From: an uncultured Bacteroidales bacterium
GTDB taxonomy: Bacteria > Bacteroidota > Bacteroidia > Bacteroidales > Muribaculaceae
DNA length: 64,000 bases
Direction: 5' to 3'
Assembly: GCA_947644715.1 (NCBI GenBank)
Contig: CANSAP010000002.1
Span: forward strand, 1-64,000
Shown piece by piece: positions 39,945 to 49,024 of this stretch (position 1 is the stretch's first letter; each line of letters starts with the position of its first letter). The notes under the pieces are model-generated. The model had not been told where the DNA came from. It worked only from the letters and a program-made list of their open reading frames with translations, and did not search any database. The translations under genes were made by a program, and so were the position numbers.

Positions 39945-41462
39945 TTACTTTGCGGCGGGGGCATTGGCGCGGGCGCGGCGGGGGCGCTCGAAGAGGGCTA
40001 CTGAGGCCAGGTAGATGAGGAGCAGGAGGGTGCGGAGGGTGTAGGAGAGTGCCGGGTGAGCTTCGAAGTCGATGAGGTGTTCTCCCCCCTGCCAGAGAAT
40101 GAGAGCCAACAGGCCGTAGAGGCAGATGCGTCCCCATTGGTAGGGGAGGGGGTAGTAGTGGCGTCCGGCAGCCCAGCTCACTACCATCATAAGGAAGTAG
40201 GCGATGAGAGCCGCCCAGGCGGAGCCGAGGTAGCCGTTCGGGATGCCTATGGCAGGCACGAGCCATAGGTTCAGGGCAAGCATCACGATGAAACAGCCCA
40301 CGGAGAGATACATGCCCCAGACGGTGCGGTCGGTCAGCTTATACCAGAGCGAGAGGTTGAACGCCACACCCATGCACAGCTCGGCGGCCATCATAATCGG
40401 CACCACCTCAAGGCCGGGCCAGTAGGCGCGGCTGACGAAGTGCTTCAGCACCGGGAGGAAGAACATCACGGCCAGGAAGATGAAGAAACCGAGAATGACG
40501 AAGAACTTCATCGCGTCGCAGTAGGCGCGGCTCTTGTCCTCGCCACGGGCTTTGTCGCGGGCGAAGATGAAGGGTTCGTAGGCATAGCGGAAGGCCTGCG
40601 TGAACATCACCATCACTATGGCTATCTTGATGTTGGCGCCGTAGATGCCGACCATCGTGCGCGCCCCCTCCATGTTGTTGGGGAAGAGGTAGGGGATAAT
40701 CATCTGACCCATGTTCTGGCTCATGATGCCGGCCACACCAAGGATGAGCAGCGGCCAGGAGTAAGAGAGAATCTGTCGGAGCAGCGTGCGGTCAAATTGG
40801 TAGCGGAACCCTCGGAGCTGAGGCAGCAGGCAGAGCAGCACGACAATCGTTGAGATGAAGTTGGCCACGAAAATCCAGCCAATTCCGAAGCTGTCGCCAC
40901 CGAGCGGGGCATAGAACCAGTTGATGGCCGAGGGACAGGCACGCTCCAGCATCGGGCAGAGAAGCAGGAAGAAGAGATTCAGCCCGATGTTGAGCAACAC
41001 GTTGATTATCTTGATGGTAGCAAAGCGAATCGCTTTCTTTCGAAAACGCAGGTAGGCAAACGGGATGTTGGAGAAAGCATCCAGGGCCACGATTACTCCG
41101 AGCATCCACACGAAGTCAGGATGTTGCGGAAGCTTGATGGCGGCACTGACGGGATAGATGAAGCAGGTGAGCAGCAGAATGAACAGCGCCGAGGTGAAGC
41201 CTACGCTCAGGAGTGAGGTAGTGTAAACCCTCCCGGGGTCCTCATGCTTGCCGGCGAAGCGGAAGAAGCCGGTCTCCATTCCGTAGTTGAGAATGACGAG
41301 CGCCACGGCAGTGAAGGAGTAAAGGTAGCTCACGATGCCATACTCCGCCGGGGCGAAGAGATAGGCGTAAAGCGGCACAAGACACCAGTTGAGAAAACGC
41401 CCCACGATGGAGCTGAGTCCGTAGATGGCCGTTTCCTTGGCCAAAGCTTTAATTCCTGCCAT
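39945..41462 (-). CDS. Polysaccharide flippase (Wzx/MATE-like)
   Basis: ETAIYGLSSIVGRFLNWCLVPLYAYLFAPAEYGIVSYLYS; 12-14 TM pattern. Confidence 0.85.
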   Translation of the reverse strand: MAGIKALAKETAIYGLSSIVGRFLNWCLVPLYAYLFAPAEYGIVSYLYSFTAVALVILNYGMETGFFRFAGKHEDPGRVYTTSLLSVGFTSALFILLLTCFIYPVSAAIKLPQHPDFVWMLGVIVALDAFSNIPFAYLRFRKKAIRFATIKIINVLLNIGLNLFFLLLCPMLERACPSAINWFYAPLGGDSFGIGWIFVANFISTIVVLLCLLPQLRGFRYQFDRTLLRQILSYSWPLLILGVAGIMSQNMGQMIIPYLFPNNMEGARTMVGIYGANIKIAIVMVMFTQAFRYAYEPFIFARDKARGEDKSRAYCDAMKFFVILGFFIFLAVMFFLPVLKHFVSRAYWPGLEVVPIMMAAELCMGVAFNLSLWYKLTDRTVWGMYLSVGCFIVMLALNLWLVPAIGIPNGYLGSAWAALIAYFLMMVVSWAAGRHYYPLPYQWGRICLYGLLALILWQGGEHLIDFEAHPALSYTLRTLLLLIYLASVALFERPRRARANAPAAK

Positions 41463-41566
41463 TTCGAGATTCGATTTAATTCCTGCGAAATTACGAATTT
41501 TTTTTAATATAAGGGGAGTGATGATTGGAGGAAATTTGCTAATTTTACAATTCCAAAACACAGGAC

Positions 41567-44044
41567 ATGTCATATACGCTGCAAGATGTCGTCCGCATTA
41601 CGGGCGCTGAATTGATTCCCGGCTGCGGGGAGGCTCCCCGCGTCAGCCGTCTCCTCACTGACTCCCGCAACATTGAGGCCGGAGCCGATACGCTTTTTTT
41701 CGCTATCAACACGGAGGCCAACGACGGCCTGCGCTACGTGCCGGGGCTGTATGCCCGCGGGGTGCGCAACTTCGTCGTGAGTGCATTGCCGGAGGAGCGC
41801 CTGCCTGAGGCTAACTATCTTTTGGTTAAGGATGTGGTCAAGGCTCTTCAGTCCCTCGGAGGCGCCCGACGTGCCGAGTTCTCAGGCACCGTAGTGGGAA
41901 TCACCGGCTCGCGCGGCAAGACCATAGTCAAGGAATGGGTGTATGGCGCGCTTGAGAATTTCCGCAACGCCATGCGCTCGCCGCGCAGCTACAATTCGCA
42001 GATAGGTGTGCCGCTGTCGCTGTGGCAGATCAAGCCGGAGTGTGAGGTGGCTGTGATAGAGGCCGGTATCTCCCGTCGGGGGGAAATGGAGGTGATAGCT
42101 CCGCTCATCCGCCCCGAGATTGCCGTGGTGACCAATGTGGGGGATGAACATTCCGATGGGTTCCGTTCCCCTCGCGAACATGCTGCCGAGAAAGCTCTCC
42201 TGGCTATGGAAGCGGGTATAATTATCTATAATGCCGACGACCCCGTTGTGGCCGAAGCGCTTGCAATGGCTGCTGAGGGAGAGAAGGTGCTGCTCGGATG
42301 GAGCCGGAAGGATGAGCAGGCCCCCCTTTATATCCGTTCCGAAGAACAGTGCGGCGAGCGAACTCGCATCAGCTATCTGTTCCGTGGAGGCGAGGAAAGC
42401 ATCGAATTCCCATTCACGGAGCCTTGGCTGATTGAGGATGGCATCCACACGTTGGCCACTCTGCTCACCCTCGGCATGGAACCCGGGCGCGCAGCCTGGG
42501 CGCTGCGCGACATCCGCCCCATGCGCACCCGCATTGATGTGAGCGACGGGGTGAATGACTGCCTGATAGCATCCGATACTTTCACCTGCGACCTCCTCTC
42601 GCTCGAAAGCGCTCTGGACTTCATCAACCGCCGTGCCGACGAGCAGGGGCGTTCCCGCACTCTCGTGCTGGGATCTTTGGGCTTGGAGAACCGCCCTGAG
42701 CCGGAAGTCTGCCGCAGAGCGTCGCATCTGCTGAAACTCAGCCGGATAGAACGGTTTATCGGCGTCTCGCCCATGTTCAGCCGACATGCCGACCTGTTTC
42801 CGGAAGGCTCACTCTTTTTCGATTCTCCTGCCAAGCTGGCAGAGGCGTTGTCCACCAGCGACTTTGCCAGCGAGTTTATCCTCATCAAGGGTGCGCCGGG
42901 GAGTGGCCTCGATGCTCTAAGACTGAATCTGGAGGCCCGCACGCATGAGACAGTGCTGGAGGTTAACCTCGACGCCATTGTCAAGAACTATAACTACTTC
43001 CGCTCCTGCCTGCCGCACTCCACCGGGCTCATAGCCATGGTGAAAGCCTCCGGCTATGGCGCCGGAAGTCTCGAAATAGCCAAGACCCTTCAGGCGCAGG
43101 GCGCCGCTTATTTAGCTGTGGCCGTGCTCGACGAGGGTATAGACCTGCGCCGTGCAGGAATCACCATGCCTATTATGGTGATGAATCCTAAGGTGCTGAA
43201 TTACAAGGCGATGTTCGCTCACCGGCTGGAGCCGGAAATCTATAGCCTCGAGATGCTTCGCGACGTAATCCGTGAGGCAGGCAAGTGCGGCATAGAGGAT
43301 TATCCGCTGCACATAAAGCTCGACACCGGTATGCACCGCACCGGCTTCAACCGCGAGGAAATACCCGCACTCCTGGAGCTGCTCGCTTCGACCCGCGCCG
43401 TCAGAGTGAGCACCCTCTTCTCTCATCTTGCCACGGCTGATTGCCTGGATATGGATGAGTACACCCTCGCCCAGCTCCGGCGCTTTGAAGACTATACCGG
43501 TCAGATAATGAGCGGTTTGCCCTATCCGGTGAAGCGACATATACTCAACACCGCCGGCATAGTGCGCTTCCCGCAGTATCATTACGACTTCTGCCGCCTC
43601 GGCATCGGCCTCTATGGCATCAACACGCTCCCCCCGGAGGTAGAGAAACCTTTGGCTACGGTCAGCACCCTGCGTACCGTAGTAATAGCCGTCAAGGAGC
43701 GGGAGGCAGGAGAAGCTATCGGCTATGCCCGCCGCGACATACTCACCCGCCCCTCAACGATTGCCACTATCCCCATCGGCTATGCCGACGGAATGAACCG
43801 CCGCTTTGGCAATGGTCGCGTGCGCGTCCTGCTCAACGGTCGCGAAGTGCCTACCATCGGCAATATCTGTATGGATGCCTGCATGATAGATGTGACGGGT
43901 GTCCCCTGCAAAGTGGGGGACTCCGTGGAAATCTTTGGCGAAGGGGCGAGCGTCTATCGCCTGGCCGAAACCCTCGACACTATCCCTTATGAAGTGCTGA
44001 CCTCCGTCTCCCCCCGCGTGAAGCGCGTCTACTTCCGCGAATAA
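41567..44044 (+). CDS. Bifunctional MurF-alanine racemase
   Basis: N-half MurF (GITGSRGKTIVKEW, TNVGDEHSDGF); C-half alanine racemase (VNLDAIVKNYNYFRSCL, MVKASGYGAGS, KLDTGMHRTGF, IPIGYADG, GNICMDACMIDV). Confidence 0.93.
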   Translation: MSYTLQDVVRITGAELIPGCGEAPRVSRLLTDSRNIEAGADTLFFAINTEANDGLRYVPGLYARGVRNFVVSALPEERLPEANYLLVKDVVKALQSLGGARRAEFSGTVVGITGSRGKTIVKEWVYGALENFRNAMRSPRSYNSQIGVPLSLWQIKPECEVAVIEAGISRRGEMEVIAPLIRPEIAVVTNVGDEHSDGFRSPREHAAEKALLAMEAGIIIYNADDPVVAEALAMAAEGEKVLLGWSRKDEQAPLYIRSEEQCGERTRISYLFRGGEESIEFPFTEPWLIEDGIHTLATLLTLGMEPGRAAWALRDIRPMRTRIDVSDGVNDCLIASDTFTCDLLSLESALDFINRRADEQGRSRTLVLGSLGLENRPEPEVCRRASHLLKLSRIERFIGVSPMFSRHADLFPEGSLFFDSPAKLAEALSTSDFASEFILIKGAPGSGLDALRLNLEARTHETVLEVNLDAIVKNYNYFRSCLPHSTGLIAMVKASGYGAGSLEIAKTLQAQGAAYLAVAVLDEGIDLRRAGITMPIMVMNPKVLNYKAMFAHRLEPEIYSLEMLRDVIREAGKCGIEDYPLHIKLDTGMHRTGFNREEIPALLELLASTRAVRVSTLFSHLATADCLDMDEYTLAQLRRFEDYTGQIMSGLPYPVKRHILNTAGIVRFPQYHYDFCRLGIGLYGINTLPPEVEKPLATVSTLRTVVIAVKEREAGEAIGYARRDILTRPSTIATIPIGYADGMNRRFGNGRVRVLLNGREVPTIGNICMDACMIDVTGVPCKVGDSVEIFGEGASVYRLAETLDTIPYEVLTSVSPRVKRVYFRE

Positions 44045-44065
44045 TCATCTCTCAATATCAATTCC

Positions 44066-44953
44066 ATGACTCCCCCTCCCTTCAATCCCGGCGACAACCA
44101 GCGCCGTCCCACTCCACCTCCTCCCCCCGTGAATGATACCCCCACGCAGATTATTCAGCCCCGGAAGCGTTCCGGATTGCTTGGCCTGTGGATTGGTCTC
44201 GGCGTAATCGGCATTGCCGGCATTACGGCACTCGTAATGTGGCTCCTGCTGCGCGACTCCTCCCGCAGCTATGAGTATTCCGACGGCCAAAACCCTGAGG
44301 TGCAGAAAGAAACATATGCCTCCGACCTGTATTCCGAACAACCCGCCGTACCTGTCGAAAGAGAAACTCCGGTGCAGACTGCCTACTCCGGCCCCGCATT
44401 CATCAACGGCACTATCGGCGATTTCCCCTTCACCATGGACCTGAATATGCAGAGCGACGGCGGTGTGACCGGCACCTATTGGAACGTGCTGTACAACATC
44501 AAGCTTCCGGTGCGCGGTCGCATCCTGCGCAACGGCGACCTCGACCTCACGCTCGGCTCAGGCTCCACTGAGAGTCAGCTCTACATGAATGCGCGCGGCG
44601 CGGGGCGCTACGGCGGCTCCTGGGGCAAGAAACAGCAGGAGGTGGTAGCCGCCTACGAAGAGGGGGAGCGACCCAAAGGACGCGTCAACACCACCGGAGC
44701 GAAGCGCTTCCGCGTGACCGGCGGCGGCATCAACAGCATAGCCCGCATCTCCGACATGTATTTCTGGTATGAGGATCAAACCCCCGACATGGCACACGCC
44801 CTCCGTCTCGAAGACAACAACGACGACGGCTACGAAATTTACAACTCCGCCGGCCTTCAGATAGGCGACATCCACCTCTTCCATTCCCCCTACGGCATCT
44901 CCGGCGTCATGACCGACATCGCCGGCCGCCGCTTCGAACTCCTCGAGGAATAA
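44066..44953 (+). CDS. Hypothetical single-TM membrane protein with proline-rich N-terminus
   Basis: PPPFNPGDNQRRPTPPPPP...; TM GLWIGLGVIGIAGITALVMWLLL. Confidence 0.65.
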   Translation: MTPPPFNPGDNQRRPTPPPPPVNDTPTQIIQPRKRSGLLGLWIGLGVIGIAGITALVMWLLLRDSSRSYEYSDGQNPEVQKETYASDLYSEQPAVPVERETPVQTAYSGPAFINGTIGDFPFTMDLNMQSDGGVTGTYWNVLYNIKLPVRGRILRNGDLDLTLGSGSTESQLYMNARGAGRYGGSWGKKQQEVVAAYEEGERPKGRVNTTGAKRFRVTGGGINSIARISDMYFWYEDQTPDMAHALRLEDNNDDGYEIYNSAGLQIGDIHLFHSPYGISGVMTDIAGRRFELLEE

Positions 44954-45044
44954 CCTATGGGTTGGGGCTTACCCGGTTTGGGTAATCTTCGCAAATATGG
45001 TGTCTTATGTCTTGGAATTGTCAAACCATTATAAGTGATTTGAA

Positions 45045-45392
45045 ATGAGTATTCAGATTGAGGGGGTAGACCCTAAGATGATAGCCAACAATCTTACTCC
45101 GAGTCAGCCGATTCATCCCGGCGAGATGATTAAGGATGAGATTGAGTATCGCGGCATTTCGCAGAAAGAGCTTGCGACGGAGATTGGTGTGCCCGCTTCG
45201 GTACTTAACGCTGTTTTGAACGGAAAGCGTGCAGTCACTACGGAATATGCGTTGTTGCTTGAGGCAGCTTTGGGAATTGATGCGAATTTGTGGTTGCGTC
45301 TTCAGGCTGATTATAATATGCAGGTAGCGAAGTCGAATCCTTCGTTTGTTGAACGGTTGAACCGTATTCGCAAGGTTGCCGCGATTCTCTGA
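45045..45392 (+). CDS. HigA-family addiction module antitoxin (Xre HTH)
   Basis: IHPGEMIKDEIEYRGISQKELATEIGVPASVLNAVLNGKRAVTTEYALLLEAALGIDANLWLRLQADYNM. Confidence 0.9.
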   Translation: MSIQIEGVDPKMIANNLTPSQPIHPGEMIKDEIEYRGISQKELATEIGVPASVLNAVLNGKRAVTTEYALLLEAALGIDANLWLRLQADYNMQVAKSNPSFVERLNRIRKVAAIL

Positions 45393-45396
45393 TTAA

Positions 45397-45501
45397 TTGA
45401 AAACCACTCTACAAACTGAATGGCCTATTGCCGATATTTGCGAGGGCTTTGTCTATAATGAATTTGATGGCAAAGGTCTGTTCGGCATGGCCGGCCACTA
45501 A
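45397..45501 (+). pseudogene. Remnant of a DUF262-like (GmrSD/HNH-associated) protein N-terminus
   Basis: Frame reads LKTTLQTEWPIADICEGFVYNEFDGKGLFGMAGH*, resembling the start of DUF262-domain proteins, then stops. Confidence 0.5.
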
Positions 45502-45615
45502 CCACTTCTCCGAAGCGGTGTCCTTGTCACCATTGATAACCCCACACGAAAAACGGGCTCCTATTGAGCCTGTTTTTCATGTGGGGTTGTTCATAAACCG
45601 CTTCTCCGAAGCGGG
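45502..45615. repeat. Nested inverted repeats with flanking direct-repeat hairpins
   Basis: 23-nt arms 45538-45560 / 45566-45588 (21 WC + 1 GU pairs) flanked by cttctccgaagcgg hairpins at 45505-45518 and 45601-45614. Confidence 0.65.
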
Positions 45616-45731
45616 TATTTGATTGTGTGGTTTTTACACATCCTCTATGGATAGCGTCGGGGCTTGCCCCGATGTGTGTATGCGCATATGTATCGGCCTG
45701 CGGATGCAGGTCGGGGGATGGTTGTGTTCCG

Positions 45732-46454
45732 TCAGGGGAGGAGGGTGGGGATGACGGCGAGGGTGGGGATTATGGCGGGGTGGGTTTGGGCGTCTTCGGC
45801 TTCGGTCCAGCCTTTGCCTTTCAGCCACATCACGCGGCAGCCGATGCTTTCGGCCGGCTCGATGTCTTTGCGCAGGCTGTCGCCTATGACGAGCACTTGC
45901 TCCGGCTCCATGCCGAGGGCTTCGCAACCGAGACGGAAGATTTGCGGGTCAGGTTTGCGCACTCCCACTACGGCGCTCTCGACTATCTCGCGGAAGTAGT
46001 GGCGCAGGCCGAAGTCGCGGAGCACGGCCTCGACGTTGCCGTAGAAGTTGCTGACGAGCACCATGGGGAAGCGGGCGTGCAGTGCATCGAGCGCGGGGCG
46101 GGCCTCTTCGATGCACTCGCGGGCTGCCTCGTAGCAGTAGCGGGCTATCTCTTCTGTTTTCTCCTCCAGGGTGGCGGCGGGGATTACTCCGGCCTCGGTG
46201 AGCTGTTGGAGCTCGATGCGGATTTTGATGAGCATCAGGTCGAGGAAGTTGTGGTGAGGGAGGATGTGGCGGGTGCGGGCCAGTTCGCGCTCGGCGTAGA
46301 CGTAGGCATCGCGGAAGGCCTGTTTGTCGATGTGCAGTCCGGCGCGCAGGTAGGCATTCCAGATAACTTCGCTCCAGTGGTGGCCTCGGGAGTCGATTGT
46401 GCCGCCGTAGTCGAAGATTATTCCTTTAACGGTGTTGTAATCAGTATTTTCCAT
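45732..46454 (-). CDS. HAD-family hydrolase
   Basis: IIFDYGGTIDSRG; MVLVSNFYGNVEAVL; GVRKPDPQIF; VLVIGDSLRKDIEPAESIGC. Confidence 0.88.
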   Translation of the reverse strand: MENTDYNTVKGIIFDYGGTIDSRGHHWSEVIWNAYLRAGLHIDKQAFRDAYVYAERELARTRHILPHHNFLDLMLIKIRIELQQLTEAGVIPAATLEEKTEEIARYCYEAARECIEEARPALDALHARFPMVLVSNFYGNVEAVLRDFGLRHYFREIVESAVVGVRKPDPQIFRLGCEALGMEPEQVLVIGDSLRKDIEPAESIGCRVMWLKGKGWTEAEDAQTHPAIIPTLAVIPTLLP

Positions 46455-47412
46455 CTTGAAGTTCTTTAGTAAACCGCTTGCAGATGCTTTCGTGGCGACG
46501 CATCATGTAGAGGAGCATTATGTTGAGCACTACAAGCTCGAAGGCGAAGTAGAGCCAGGGCATGCGCAGGAACAGTGATGCGAAGAGGGCGAAGCAGCGG
46601 GTGTTGAAGGAGAGCATGTTGGTGTATTTCATCAGGGGGAGAGATGCCTGACGGAATGCGTCGCGGAAGCTCTGCGGGATGGCTCCGCTGCCGAAGCGTT
46701 TCACAAGCTCGGCGCGCAGGCGCTGCATGGCGGGGGTGCGGCTTTCCTGCTGGGCGGTGTAGCCTATGTAGAAGGTCATGGTCAGCTTTTCCCAGAAGTT
46801 TTTCTTCCAGGAGAGGGTGGTGTATTTCTCGCGCAGGGGTGCTGAGGAGTCGAGTTCGCTTCCCTCCTTGCCTTTGAGGAAGAAGAGGTGGAACTGACGG
46901 TAGTAGTCAGCCTGGGCGGCCTGGAGGGAGTGGAAGATACCGGCGGCCACGGCCATGACCCAGATTACCCAGTGGTGGGCTATGAAGAAGTCGGAGGTGC
47001 GCACCTCGCGCAGACAGATAGCTATGTAAATGGCTGCAAACCAGATGTCGCCGCTGACGCCGTCGAGTATGCGGCCCAGGCGGGAGTATTGCTTGGTGAG
47101 GCGGGCGAGCTGGCCGTCGGCGGAGTCGTAGGAGTTGGCCCACATGAGCAGCACCATGCCTATGATGTTCATCCACAGGGGGGTGAAGTACATCATGATG
47201 CCTGCGCCCAGACCGATGAAGATGGATGCGATTGTGACGGCGTTGGGCTTGATGCCGAGGCGGCGGAAGAGTAATGCCCAGGCGAAGCCTATGGGGCGAT
47301 AGAAAATGAGGTCGAAGGTCTCCTCCGTGTCGCTTGATTTCAGCGATGCCCGGTATTCGGCTTTGAACTTAGCCCATCCTTTAAGCTGCTGAGTATCACT
47401 TGTCTGCGTCAT
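46441..47412 (-). CDS. CDP-alcohol phosphatidyltransferase family protein
   Basis: SYDSADGQLARLTKQYSRLGRILDGVSGD (DG..AR...G..LD-type motif); TM segments. Confidence 0.85.
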   Translation of the reverse strand: MTQTSDTQQLKGWAKFKAEYRASLKSSDTEETFDLIFYRPIGFAWALLFRRLGIKPNAVTIASIFIGLGAGIMMYFTPLWMNIIGMVLLMWANSYDSADGQLARLTKQYSRLGRILDGVSGDIWFAAIYIAICLREVRTSDFFIAHHWVIWVMAVAAGIFHSLQAAQADYYRQFHLFFLKGKEGSELDSSAPLREKYTTLSWKKNFWEKLTMTFYIGYTAQQESRTPAMQRLRAELVKRFGSGAIPQSFRDAFRQASLPLMKYTNMLSFNTRCFALFASLFLRMPWLYFAFELVVLNIMLLYMMRRHESICKRFTKELQDGKY

Positions 47413-48268
47413 GAGCCTTGATTGCGTTGATGATACATTTGGCAATGTGGGGGGCGGCTTGCTTGCGGCAGGGGGCGAAAGAGGGCCAGTCGTTCCAGTC
47501 GATTATGCGGATAGAGCCGTCGGCATCGACGATGGCATCGCCTCCGTAGATTTTAACGTCGGTCACGGCTGAGGCGCGGTCGCATATCTCGCGCAGGTGT
47601 TCCTCTGAGAATTTGATACCCCGGCTTTTGCCGTTCACCTCCTCGTAGCCATACTTGGAATGGCCGGCGTCGAAGGGATAGAACCAGAAGAAGAAGGGGG
47701 AGCCGGCGATGCCGTAGAACTTGATGAGGTCGCCGGTGAGGTGCTTGTTGATGACGGCGCGCTTGATGCCGCGGTAGAAGTATTCCTGAAGCACTTCCTG
47801 CGCCTCCTCGGGGTGGCGGCAGTAGCTCACATCCTCCTTGTGCATGGCGTGGAAGTCGCCGCGCTTAATCCAGCAGGAGGAGAATCCGGCGCGCTTGAGT
47901 TCCGGGATGACGGCTTCGTTGGTGTTGACAATGAGGCTTTCGGGGTAGGGGATGTCGTGGCCGAGCAGCAGACGGGTCATGCGCTCGCGGGTGCAGTTCT
48001 CAATGCCGTAGCCGGAATTGATTACGAGGCGCCCCTCGTCCTCCAACTTCTGAAGCAGGCCGATGGAGGCTGCTTCGCGACACATGTTTACGATAACATC
48101 TTCACCCATCATTCCTTTGCGGAACTGCTCCTCGCTGTAAACGTTGACGGTGAATCCGCGTTTGCGCAGCTCCTCGGCCGTGGCGTTGAAGATGGCGGCA
48201 TCGTTGCCTATATGGTTGGGAGAGTAGGCGCCGGCGCGCATAATGCCGGCTATTTTTATTTCGCTCAT
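47396..48268 (-). CDS. ATP-grasp-like protein
   Basis: GAYSPNHIGNDAAIFNATAEELRKRGFTV; DVKIYGGDAIVDADGSIRIIDWNDWPSF typical ATP-grasp C-term. Confidence 0.65.
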   Translation of the reverse strand: MSEIKIAGIMRAGAYSPNHIGNDAAIFNATAEELRKRGFTVNVYSEEQFRKGMMGEDVIVNMCREAASIGLLQKLEDEGRLVINSGYGIENCTRERMTRLLLGHDIPYPESLIVNTNEAVIPELKRAGFSSCWIKRGDFHAMHKEDVSYCRHPEEAQEVLQEYFYRGIKRAVINKHLTGDLIKFYGIAGSPFFFWFYPFDAGHSKYGYEEVNGKSRGIKFSEEHLREICDRASAVTDVKIYGGDAIVDADGSIRIIDWNDWPSFAPCRKQAAPHIAKCIINAIKAHDADK

Positions 48269-48279
48269 ATTCAGTGTGG

Positions 48280-48993
48280 TTATTCTGACAGGAATGCTTC
48301 GGCGGTAGCTATGTCGCCGGCATGGTCCACATCAACAATCTTTTTAATCTCATAGCCCTTCAGCAGGAGTCCGGCATCCACCAGGGCGCGCTGGAAATTG
48401 CGCATGCGGCTCACGCCTGAATTGATGCACTGTTCGAGCACATCGAAGGCGGGGGTGGTGAGTCCGTATATGCCTCCGCTCACGAAGCGGGTGTCGGGGC
48501 CGGGCGCATCAAGAAACGCCGTGATTCGGTTTTCGGCATCCACATCAATATAGAGGGGCTTCTCGTCGTCAATGAAGGGGGTCATGGGCATCATCCCCTG
48601 CACCTCTGCCGGGGCTGAGGCAAAGGCTTTGACATAGCTCAGGAATTCGTCGGGACGGAAGATGGTGTCGACCGTGGTCAGGATGAACTTGCCTCCGGTC
48701 TGCTTCATCAGCGAGCTGAGTTCCCAAAAGGAGTGCATGGAGCTGGGGGTGGACTTCACCACGAGTCGCAGAGGCACGGGCAGTGTGGGCGCGAGGGCTT
48801 CGAGATATTCGCGCACCTGCGTCATCTGCTCGTTGACTATAATTGAAATGCTTTCGGCCTCACCTTGCAAAAAGATGTCAATGAGGCGTTTAATCATGGG
48901 CTTGCCCTGAATGTTCACCAAAGGCTTGGGGAGAGCCACACCCTCCTGAACAAGGCGAGAACCCTCGCCGGCGGCTATGATTCCGTAATGCAT
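48280..48993 (-). CDS. NTP transferase (sugar/alcohol-phosphate nucleotidyltransferase) family protein
   Basis: IIAAGEGSRLVQEGVALPKPLVNIQGKPMIKRLI. Confidence 0.85.
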   Translation of the reverse strand: MHYGIIAAGEGSRLVQEGVALPKPLVNIQGKPMIKRLIDIFLQGEAESISIIVNEQMTQVREYLEALAPTLPVPLRLVVKSTPSSMHSFWELSSLMKQTGGKFILTTVDTIFRPDEFLSYVKAFASAPAEVQGMMPMTPFIDDEKPLYIDVDAENRITAFLDAPGPDTRFVSGGIYGLTTPAFDVLEQCINSGVSRMRNFQRALVDAGLLLKGYEIKKIVDVDHAGDIATAEAFLSE

Positions 48994-49024
48994 GTGTCTT
49001 GGATTTAGTTAGAGAGGATATTGG

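Noticed and set aside
41882-42787. 301-aa minus-strand ORF opposite murF-alr
   Set aside because: Antisense of a convincing bifunctional enzyme; no signal or domain
45627-46469. 280-aa plus-strand ORF
   Set aside because: Overlaps the HAD hydrolase on the other strand, which has all HAD motifs
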